Part shown: one piece after another, positions 7,344 to 13,465 of the stretch
Layout of the letters: every line of letters begins with the position of its first letter
Position numbering within the stretch: position 1 is the first letter of the stretch
Assembly: GCA_964598695.1 (NCBI GenBank)
Contig: CAZRDB010000109.1
Location: 1 to 17,294, forward strand
Direction: 5' to 3'
Length of the DNA stretch: 17,294 nt
Source of the DNA: CAZRDB01 sp964598695
Lineage (GTDB): Bacteria > Armatimonadota > Zipacnadia > UBA1398
The notes under the pieces: model-generated
What the model saw: the letters and a program-made list of their open reading frames with translations, nothing else
Told to the model about the DNA's origin: nothing
Database searches by the model: none
Translations under genes and position numbers: made by a program

Positions 7344-7371
7344 TCTCACCAGCCCCCGAGAGCCGACGCGC

Positions 7372-8298
7372 CTACCCGAAGAACGTGTCCTCCCCCGGCG
7401 CCGCTACCAGCGCGCGAACGTCGGTGCCGTCGGCATCCATCACGTGCAGGTCCTTGTTGCCCGTGCGTTCGCTGATGAAGGCGATCCGCGAGCCGTCGGG
7501 CGACCAGAAGCCGCCCCACGCATCGCCGCCCGCGGGGACCGCGGTGACCTCCGAGCCGTCGGCCCGCATCGTGTAGAGCAGCGCGCCGCCGGAGCGGTCG
7601 CTCGTGAAGAGCAGTCGGCTGCCGTCCGAGGACCATGTGGCGAGGTAGTCGGCGGCGGCGTTGTTCGTCAGGTTGGTGAGCCCGGAGCCGTCGCCGGCCA
7701 CGCGGTAGATCTCGTCGTTGCCGTCCCGCGCGGAGTCGAACACCACGTGGGCGCCGTCGGGGCTGAACGACGGGCTCCCATCCCAGGCCGCGTTGGCGCT
7801 GAGGTTCGTCGCGGCGCCGCCCGCGCTGCTCCCGACGAAGACCTCGACGTTACCCGTTCGATCCGACCGCCAGACGATCCGGGCGCTGTCGGGCGACCAG
7901 GAGGGCCCCCAGTCGAACCCGGGCGACTGCGTCACGTTGGTCACGTTCGAGCCGTCGGCGTTCATGGTGTAGATGTCGCCGTCGGCCTCGTCCCGCTCGC
8001 TCGCGAAGACGATCCGGCTGCCGTCGGGCGACCAGCGCGGCCAGGCGTCGTCGCCCGGGGAGTTCGTGAGCCGCGTCAGGCCGGACCCATCGGCATCCAC
8101 GACATAGATCTCGCCATTGCCGTCGCGCTCGCTCGAGAACAGAATCCGGGTCCCGTCAGGCGACCAGACCCCGCTCGCGAGGGGGGGCGCCGGGGAGCCC
8201 GCGCAGCCCGCGCCCCCGGCGGCGAGGAGCGCCGACAGGGCCACGAGGAGACCACCGAGCGCCAAGACCGGAGCACGCCAACCTCCACACGCTACCAT
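7372..8298 (-). CDS. TolB/PD40-type beta-propeller protein, exported
   Basis: The product has 308 residues. After a hydrophobic N-terminal segment (about residues 9-28) with a weak lipobox at G-A-G-Cys32, almost the whole mature chain is six repeats of about 44 residues, each with a W/F-S-P-D-G-x-R-I-x-F core (starting near 45, 89, 134, 178, 222 and 265), with acidic D-A-D-G-S turns between. These are PD40 repeats, as in TolB and in many surface propellers. Six blades make a whole propeller with no catalytic domain, so a binding or scaffold role in the periplasm or on the outer surface is likely; no partner can be named. The ATG at 8298 has GAGAGGGG about 8 bases upstream. The gene ends 28 bases past the convergent tRNA and diverges from the leucine-rich-repeat gene. 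Confidence 0.88.
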   Translation of the reverse strand: MVACGGWRAPVLALGGLLVALSALLAAGGAGCAGSPAPPLASGVWSPDGTRILFSSERDGNGEIYVVDADGSGLTRLTNSPGDDAWPRWSPDGSRIVFASERDEADGDIYTMNADGSNVTNVTQSPGFDWGPSWSPDSARIVWRSDRTGNVEVFVGSSAGGAATNLSANAAWDGSPSFSPDGAHVVFDSARDGNDEIYRVAGDGSGLTNLTNNAAADYLATWSSDGSRLLFTSDRSGGALLYTMRADGSEVTAVPAGGDAWGGFWSPDGSRIAFISERTGNKDLHVMDADGTDVRALVAAPGEDTFFG

Positions 8299-8335
8299 CC
8301 TGTTCGCCCCTCTCAGGCGGAACCGCGTCGTACGG

Positions 8336-8341
8336 TATACT
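8336..8341 (+). promoter_or_regulatory. TATACT box between divergent genes
   Basis: TATACT is an isolated AT-rich match to a -10 element in the 161-base divergent spacer between the propeller and leucine-rich-repeat genes. No good -35 lies at the right distance. The core GTATAC is symmetric, so it could serve either strand. Confidence 0.2.
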
Positions 8342-8459
8342 GCCGAACCCTGTTTCGCCCGCCGAGGACACCTCCCTGCGCGCCGTCACCCCGTGCTGCG
8401 GCAGGCGTCTCTGAACGTGTGGGTTGCCCGGACGTCTCAGAAACTCGGTGGTGATCGGC

Positions 8460-9359
8460 ATGTCCCGGGAGGCGCCCCTGCACCGGCACTCCCCCACGGC
8501 GCGAGCGGCCCTCGTGCTGCTCCCGCTCTTCCTCGCGTGGCTCGGCGGGCTCGCGGGGTGCCAACGCGCCGCGAACGTCTCAACGCATGTCGCGCTCGAG
8601 GTGTGGCTCGGCGCGTCCGATGATCCGTTGAGCGCCTGGCAGCTCGCCTGTGTGACGCCCGGGGAGTTCGCCGTCCCGCCCGGCGCCTCGGTCCGGCTGG
8701 TCCCCGTCGACCGTGCCGCATTCGGCGACTCCGAGCTGTGGCAGGTCGCGCGCGACTTCGCCGGCGTCGCGACGCTCCACGAACTCGACCTCGCCGGAAC
8801 GGCCATCACCGATTCCGGCGCCCCGCTGCTGGGCCGTCTCGGTTCGCTGCGGACACTCTCGCTCGCGTCGACCTCGATCGGTGACACGGGGTTGGCGGGC
8901 ATCGCCGGTCTCACGGAGCTGCGCGAGTTGGACCTCTCGCGCACGGCCGTGAGCGCCCCGGGCCTCGGCCGTCTCGGCGAGTTGCAGGGCCTCCGAAGGC
9001 TGGTCCTGCGCCACACCCGGGTCTCCGATACGGGGATCGGCGCAGTGGCCAACCTCACGGGTGTGCGGGCGCTGGATCTCGCGGACACGGAGATCACGGA
9101 TGCGGCGATGGCCTCGCTCGCCACCATGCCCAGCCTGGAGCTGCTCTTCGCAAACGACAGCCGCGTCACGCGCGACGGCGCCGGGGTCATCCGGCGCGCC
9201 CGGCCCGCCTGCCACGTCTGGTGCTCCACCACCGGGCCGACCGACACGCCCCCGCCGACCTCGGCAGGACGATCCCGGTCCCGCGGGCGACCTCTCTCGG
9301 TGGCCCCCACCCCCGAGGCAGGAGATCGCGGGGGCCCGGCGCAATCAGCCCATTCGTGA
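8460..9359 (+). CDS. Leucine-rich-repeat lipoprotein
   Basis: The product has 299 residues from the ATG at 8460. The hydrophobic segment LVLLPLFLAWLGGLAGC ends in a clear lipobox, LAGC, so Cys34 should be lipidated. Residues 106-249 are six leucine-rich repeats with an exact 24-residue period (start positions 106, 130, 154, 178, 202 and 226), of the form LxxLxLxxTxIxDxGxxxLxxLxx, the type abundant in Planctomycetota and related to RNI/GALA repeats. The role is probably binding protein or glycan ligands at the envelope. The last 50 residues are Pro/Arg/Ser-rich and disordered in appearance. The start is not certain: no good ribosome-binding site precedes it, and in-frame TTG (8424) and GTG (8448, 8451) codons are alternatives. 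The PmoA-family gene follows after 38 bases on the same strand. Confidence 0.87.
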   Translation: MSREAPLHRHSPTARAALVLLPLFLAWLGGLAGCQRAANVSTHVALEVWLGASDDPLSAWQLACVTPGEFAVPPGASVRLVPVDRAAFGDSELWQVARDFAGVATLHELDLAGTAITDSGAPLLGRLGSLRTLSLASTSIGDTGLAGIAGLTELRELDLSRTAVSAPGLGRLGELQGLRRLVLRHTRVSDTGIGAVANLTGVRALDLADTEITDAAMASLATMPSLELLFANDSRVTRDGAGVIRRARPACHVWCSTTGPTDTPPPTSAGRSRSRGRPLSVAPTPEAGDRGGPAQSAHS

Positions 9360-9382
9360 GGCGGCACAGCGCAGCCCACGTA

Positions 9383-9390
9383 GGAGGAGG
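9383..9390 (+). promoter_or_regulatory. Strong ribosome-binding site of the PmoA-family gene
   Basis: GGAGGAGG, 7 bases before the ATG at 9398, is the strongest Shine-Dalgarno match in the window. It excludes the 59-residue upstream extension of this frame, which overlaps the leucine-rich-repeat gene. Confidence 0.75.
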
Positions 9391-9397
9391 AGCGTCC

Positions 9398-10534
9398 ATG
9401 CCCGAGTTGCCCGCGAAGCTCACCGTCCATGCCGGTCCGCACACGCGCGTCGAGACGCCGTGCGCGGTGGCGCTGCCGCCGGGCTGCGAGACGCCTGCCG
9501 GCCTCGAACTCGTCTCCGGCGCCGAGCGTCTCCCGGCGCAGGTGGTAGCGGCGGAGGCCGGTCCGGCGCTCGTCTTCCTCGTCCCCAAGCTCCCGAAGGG
9601 GAAGTCGCGCACCTACGCCGTGAAGACGCTCGCGAAGCCGGGCCCGTCAGGCGTCTCGCTCGCATGGAGCAAGGAGCGCGTCTCGGTCAAGGTGCTCGGA
9701 GAGCCGTTCACCGCCTACCACTACGCGAAGTGCCCGGCGCGGCCCTACCTCGCGCCGATCCTCGGCCCGGGCGGCGTCGAGCTGACCCGGCCCGTCCAGG
9801 AGAAGTCGGGTCCGGGCTACGATCACGTCCACCACCGCTCGGTCTGGATCGCCCACGGCCTCGTGAACGGCGCCGACAACTGGAGTGAGGAGCCCGGCCA
9901 CGGCCGGTCGGTCCACCAGGAGTTCCTCGAGACCTCGAGCGGGCCGGTCACCGGCGCCATCGTCGAGAAGCTCGCGTGGGTGACGGCCGCCGGCGCCAAG
10001 ATCCTCGACGAGCACCGGACCATCCGCTTCTACGCGCAGTCGGCCGGGGCGCGGGCCGTCGACTTCGCCTACACGCTCTCGACGGGGCACGACGCCGTCC
10101 TCTTCGGCGACACGAAGGAGGGCGGGATGCTCTCGGTGCGCGTCAACCCGGCCATCAACGCGCCGGCCGGGACGATCGAGAACTCGTGCGGGGGGATCAA
10201 CGAGGACGAGACGTGGGGCAAGCGCGCGCACTGGTGCGACTACTCGGGCACGGTCGACGGTGTCCACGCGGGCGTCGCGGCCTTCGACTACCCCGAGAAC
10301 GTCGGCTTCCCCGTCTTCTGGCATGTCCGCAACTACGGTCTGATGACGGCCAACCCGTTCGGCGTCAGCTACTTCGAGGAAGGCTCCGGCCGGCGGGGCG
10401 ACTGGGTGCTCGGCGCCCGCTCCTCCGTGACATTCCGCTACCGGCTGTACCTCCACGAGGGCGATGCGCGCAAGGGCCGGGTCGGCGACGCCTACCACGA
10501 CTTCGTCCACCCGCCGAGAGTGGCGTGGGCGTAG
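9398..10534 (+). CDS. PmoA-family (DUF6807-like) protein
   Basis: The product has 378 residues and no signal peptide. It matches the family named after PmoA (methane oxygenase), a misleading label since these are soluble beta-rich proteins unrelated to the membrane methane monooxygenase. Marks of the family are YDHVHHRSVWIAHG (141-154), DTKEGGMLSVRV (238-249), WCDYSG (279-284) and WHVRNYGLMTANPFG (308-322). The clustered His residues (143, 145, 146, 153) and His309 could form a metal or substrate site, but no reaction is established. In related bacteria such genes often lie among sugar-oxidation and glycan-use genes; here the neighbours are only a leucine-rich-repeat lipoprotein upstream and, convergently, a PQQ-like propeller gene 9 bases away. 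Confidence 0.9.
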   Translation: MPELPAKLTVHAGPHTRVETPCAVALPPGCETPAGLELVSGAERLPAQVVAAEAGPALVFLVPKLPKGKSRTYAVKTLAKPGPSGVSLAWSKERVSVKVLGEPFTAYHYAKCPARPYLAPILGPGGVELTRPVQEKSGPGYDHVHHRSVWIAHGLVNGADNWSEEPGHGRSVHQEFLETSSGPVTGAIVEKLAWVTAAGAKILDEHRTIRFYAQSAGARAVDFAYTLSTGHDAVLFGDTKEGGMLSVRVNPAINAPAGTIENSCGGINEDETWGKRAHWCDYSGTVDGVHAGVAAFDYPENVGFPVFWHVRNYGLMTANPFGVSYFEEGSGRRGDWVLGARSSVTFRYRLYLHEGDARKGRVGDAYHDFVHPPRVAWA

Positions 10535-10547
10535 GCCCCTGGCCTAC
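10531..10547. terminator. Bidirectional hairpin containing both stop codons of convergent genes
   Basis: GTAGGCC (10531-10537), loop CCT, GGCCTAC (10541-10547) form a perfect 7-bp stem. The TAG of the PmoA-family gene (10532-10534) lies in the left arm and the TAG of the leftward propeller gene (10546-10544) in the right arm. Either transcript would fold the same stem. It lacks a T-run, so termination is plausible but not canonical. Confidence 0.5.
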
Positions 10548-11833
10548 TTGTCGTCGATGGCGTAGAGGCTCTGCGGGGAGCAGGCGTAGATCCGGCCGCG
10601 GTCGGTGAGCGCGATCCCCGTGCGGTGGTTGCCTTGCACGAACGCGCCCTGCGCGGGCGCGTCGGGGAACTCCGCCACCCAGCGGAGCTTCCGCGTCGGA
10701 TCGGCCGAGAAGACCTGGCCCTCGAGGCGCACGTACGCGTTGCCGCTACGGTCGACAGCCGCGGCGGGCCTGCCGGACTCGTACGGCCGCTGCCACCGTA
10801 GCTCGCCCGCCGGGGAGAGGCAGACGAGCGTTCTCCGACCGGCCGCGAGGACCGAGCCGTCGGCGGAGACCGCGATCGCCTCGGACCCGCCGGTGAAGCG
10901 CCACCGCTCGTGCCCTTGCGGGTCGTAGGCGGCGACGGCGTCGGTCCAGCCGACGAGAACGGCGCCGTCGGGCGCGAGAGCGAGAGCGCTCATGGGGCTG
11001 TTGCCGTCGACCGTCCAGCGGCACTGGCCCGCCGCGTCGAAGGCCGACACCGCGCCCGTGACCCGCCCGCTCTGTCCCTTCGGCGGGTGGATCGCCTGCC
11101 CGACGTACACGGAGCCGTCGGACGCGACCGCCGGGGCCAGGCAGGCCGTGCCGCGCGGGAGTGGTGTCTGCCACCGAGCGGCGCCGTCGGCCCCGAGGGC
11201 GACGAGGCGTGTGGCGGAGCCCACGTAGATCGCCCCATCCGGCCCGAGGGCAGGCGCCGTGCTCGGCGTCGCGCCCCGCCTCACGCGAGGCGCGGGGGCG
11301 GTGCTCTCGGTCGGTGCCGATTCCACGGCCGGAGCGGGCAGATCGAGGATCCCCGCGATCGCGCCGGACGGGTCCACGCAGGCGAGGCCCTCAGAGCACA
11401 CGACGAGGATTCCGCCGTCGGGCAGGACCACGGGTGTCGCCGTCGGCCCCCAACCCATCGAGCCGCTCAGCGGCAACTGCCACTTGAGCGTGCCATCGGC
11501 CGAGATCGCCCAGAGCGCGGCCCCCTCGCCGCTGGAGATCACGTAGACCGTGCCGTCGGGCCCCACCGTCGGGCCGGCCTCGAGCGTCATCCCGACCCCG
11601 GTGCGTGCCGTGTCGGCCGGCAGAGACCACGACCAGAGGACCGTGCCCTTCCTCGGCCCGAGCGCCTCGCTCCGCCCGCTGTGCGCGGCATCGCCGCCGG
11701 CTTGCGCCCAGATCGGCTGCTGTGAGCCCGCGCCCCCACGCCGACACGCGGCGAGCGTGCAGCACGCGAGCAGGGCCAGCGCGAGAACTGGGGCCCACGT
11801 GGCCCATCCGGGTCTGAGGTTGGTTGATGGCAT
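10544..11833 (-). CDS. PQQ-like beta-propeller lipoprotein
   Basis: The product has 429 residues. A signal segment APVLALALLACCTLAAC ends in lipobox LAAC, with Cys30 as the probable lipid site. The mature protein opens IWAQAGGDAAHSGRSEALGP (41-60) and then repeats PQQ-like/BamB-like propeller blades, visible as GPDGTVYV, ADGTLKWQ, GPDGAIYVG, AFDAAGQCRW and DRGRIYACSPQSLYAIDD. These blades normally bind other proteins; residues for a PQQ cofactor enzyme are not evident. The start is either the ATG at 11833 or a GTG directly before it (11836); GAGAGGAG lies just upstream. It is the second gene of a leftward pair with its own paralogue, 58 bases apart, so co-transcription is likely. The C-terminus converges on the PmoA-family gene. 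Confidence 0.88.
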   Translation of the reverse strand: MPSTNLRPGWATWAPVLALALLACCTLAACRRGGAGSQQPIWAQAGGDAAHSGRSEALGPRKGTVLWSWSLPADTARTGVGMTLEAGPTVGPDGTVYVISSGEGAALWAISADGTLKWQLPLSGSMGWGPTATPVVLPDGGILVVCSEGLACVDPSGAIAGILDLPAPAVESAPTESTAPAPRVRRGATPSTAPALGPDGAIYVGSATRLVALGADGAARWQTPLPRGTACLAPAVASDGSVYVGQAIHPPKGQSGRVTGAVSAFDAAGQCRWTVDGNSPMSALALAPDGAVLVGWTDAVAAYDPQGHERWRFTGGSEAIAVSADGSVLAAGRRTLVCLSPAGELRWQRPYESGRPAAAVDRSGNAYVRLEGQVFSADPTRKLRWVAEFPDAPAQGAFVQGNHRTGIALTDRGRIYACSPQSLYAIDDK

Positions 11834-11891
11834 CACTCAGGACTCCTCTCCGGCACGAGTCATTGGCCGGCGGCAGTGCGGGATCGCCGCG

Positions 11892-13307
11892 TCATCTGTC
11901 GCCGATGGCATAGAGCGTGTCCGCCGAGCAGACGTACAAGCGGCCGCCGTCTGCCACGGCTAGCCCGGTGGCTACGGGCGGGAAGTGATCGAGCGAGGCG
12001 CGGGACAGACTGCCGGGCAGATCGACCTCCCACCTCAGCGCTCCCCCCTTGTCCAGCGCGACCACCCTCAGCCCCGTACAGACGCGGCCCATCCCGGGGT
12101 CGATTGTGATGACCGGCTGGTCGCCAGCCATCGCCTCCGGGGCGACCACCATCAGCGCCGTACGGACGTAGGCCGTCCCCGCGCGGTCGACCGCGATGGC
12201 CGGCTGCTCGCCAGCCATCGCCCGCGACCAGCGCTCCGCCCCATCGCGGGCGAGGCGCCGCACGCGGCCGCCGTCGACGACGAGGACCGCGCCGTCGGCG
12301 CCGGCTGCATGCGCCCAAGGGCCATGGCGGCGAACCGTGCTACCCGTGCCGGCGGCGTCGTACGCCACGAGCCCCGACGGCATGCCCGCCACGAGTGCGA
12401 CGCCGTCCGGGGCCACCACCACTCCAACGAGGGAGCCTGGGAACGCGACGGTCCAGAGGCGAACTCCCGTCGGGCCAACGAGAGACAGCGTGGAGTGGCC
12501 CCAGCCGGGCTCCCGCTCGCCCATGTTCCACTGCGCTGCGTACACGCCGCCGTCCGGACGCAGGGCCAGCAGATGAACGGCGTGGTCCTCCGGTATCGTG
12601 GCCTGCCATCGCGCCACGCCCTCCGGAGTCAGGGCGACAACGCGCCCCCGACAGCCGACGTAGAGGGTCCCATCGGGCCCGACGGTGGGAGAGGAGCAGG
12701 GGGTCAGGGCGGAGCTGCTCGCCGAACCTCGCGGGTCGCTCTCAGAGGACTCCGTCGACGCGGCGTCCGGGGGGATGCGCAGCAGCCCGGCAAACGAGCC
12801 GTCTGGGCTCAGGCAGCGGATCCCTCCCCGGACAGGAACCGCGATGCGGCCGTCCTGAAGGAGCGTCGGCCAATCCACCGCAAACCAACCGATCGACTCG
12901 GGGATCGGCGCCCGCCACAGGGTCCTCCCGGCCCGCGAGATCGCCCAGAGATCGCCGCGGTTATCCCGCAGGTAGACCGTGCCGTCGCGTGCGACCAGGG
13001 GCCCCGCGCAGAGCCAAGGGCCCTCGGCCTGCGGCTCCCGGGCCTCTGGCAGCGACCACGACCACAGGATCCGGCCGCTCTTCGGTCCGAGGGCATCGGT
13101 CGAGCCACTGTGGGCCGCGTCGCAGCCCTGCTGAGCCCAGGCGGGAGGCTCCGGGCGCAGGCTGCGCGTCAGCCCGGCTAAGCCGTACGCAAGGCCGAGC
13201 GCGAGGGCGAGGCAGAGGGCGAGGGCGAGGCAGAGGCAGAGGGCGAGGGCGAGGCAGAGGCAGAGGGCGCAGGACACAGCGCGCGCGATGTGCCGGACCA
13301 AGCGCAC
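11892..13307 (-). CDS. PQQ-like beta-propeller protein, paralogue with a repeat-encoded export segment
   Basis: The product has 471 residues. It is clearly homologous to the downstream gene: PAWAQQGCDAAHSGSTDALG against PIWAQAGGDAAHSGRSEALG, shared LWSWSLP and LWAIS, and the ends LYVCSADTLYAIGDR against IYACSPQSLYAIDDK. I place the start at a GTG (13307) with GGGAGGAG about 9 bases upstream, giving MRLVRHIARAVS and then a pure Leu/Cys/Ala hydrophobic run (13-44) coded by a hexamer microsatellite. There is no regular lipobox, unlike the paralogue, so it may be an anchored or cleaved export segment. Near the C-terminus a stretch of about 29 residues is tandemly duplicated (AMAGEQPAIAVD, then AMAGDQPVITID), making it longer than its paralogue there. 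It diverges from the DUF2330 gene. A frame extension to 13442 runs into that gene's leader and is not used. Confidence 0.86.
   Translation of the reverse strand: MRLVRHIARAVSCALCLCLALALCLCLALALCLALALGLAYGLAGLTRSLRPEPPAWAQQGCDAAHSGSTDALGPKSGRILWSWSLPEAREPQAEGPWLCAGPLVARDGTVYLRDNRGDLWAISRAGRTLWRAPIPESIGWFAVDWPTLLQDGRIAVPVRGGIRCLSPDGSFAGLLRIPPDAASTESSESDPRGSASSSALTPCSSPTVGPDGTLYVGCRGRVVALTPEGVARWQATIPEDHAVHLLALRPDGGVYAAQWNMGEREPGWGHSTLSLVGPTGVRLWTVAFPGSLVGVVVAPDGVALVAGMPSGLVAYDAAGTGSTVRRHGPWAHAAGADGAVLVVDGGRVRRLARDGAERWSRAMAGEQPAIAVDRAGTAYVRTALMVVAPEAMAGDQPVITIDPGMGRVCTGLRVVALDKGGALRWEVDLPGSLSRASLDHFPPVATGLAVADGGRLYVCSADTLYAIGDR
12058..12222 (-). repeat. In-frame tandem duplication within the PQQ-like gene
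   Basis: Bases 12058-12135 and 12142-12222 align at about 83% by hand (65 of 78 aligned positions, with one 3-base gap). The last 25 bases of each copy (12111-12135 and 12198-12222) differ at only two. The offset is 84-87 bases, a multiple of 3, so the frame is kept. The paralogous gene has only one copy of this segment. Confidence 0.75.
13201..13266 (-). repeat. Hexamer microsatellite coding the signal/anchor segment
   Basis: Eleven uninterrupted 6-base units are either GCGAGG or CAGAGG on the plus strand. They form a higher-order pattern: two identical 24-base blocks (13219-13242 and 13243-13266) and an 18-base partial block (13201-13218). On the coding strand each unit reads as Leu plus Ala or Cys, so gain or loss of a unit changes the hydrophobic helix by two residues without a frameshift. 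Confidence 0.9.
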
Positions 13308-13465
13308 GTCCCCACGCTCCTCCCCATGTGAAACGGTCGTGTAGACCGCGAGCCACTCCCCAGTGATTCCGGCGGGGCGGGCAGCCCCCTTCGTCCGAGC
13401 TAGTGACGTTCGGGCAAAGGGAATGTTGCACTGGACGCGCACGACAGACGGCTCAGGGGGTCACC

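Noticed and set aside
7104..7349. Extension of the CE15 frame upstream to 7349
   Set aside because: It is the antisense of tRNA-Leu plus its promoter (KEGLEPSRPCGQR-type translation), and a GTG with a ribosome-binding site and signal peptide follows at 7103.
7344..7363. Rho-independent terminator after tRNA-Leu
   Set aside because: Only a 5-bp stem with a 10-base loop and no T-run; not enough to call.
9398..10534. Particulate methane monooxygenase subunit
   Set aside because: The protein lacks membrane helices and matches the soluble PmoA-named family by HHR and WHVRNYG motifs; no pmoB or pmoC is nearby.
13201..13266. Possible CRISPR-like or direct-repeat array
   Set aside because: Units are 6 and 24 bases with no spacers and lie inside a coding region.
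10544..13307. PQQ-dependent alcohol dehydrogenases
   Set aside because: Both proteins are shorter than those enzymes and lack the recognisable cofactor-site motifs such as the vicinal Cys pair and the Trp-docking pattern; they fit BamB-like binding propellers better.
12395..13366. Plus-strand frame with a long Gly-Arg repeat, resembling an RGG-type protein
   Set aside because: The Gly-Arg run is the opposite-strand reading of the hexamer microsatellite; the minus-strand frame has the propeller repeats and export segment.
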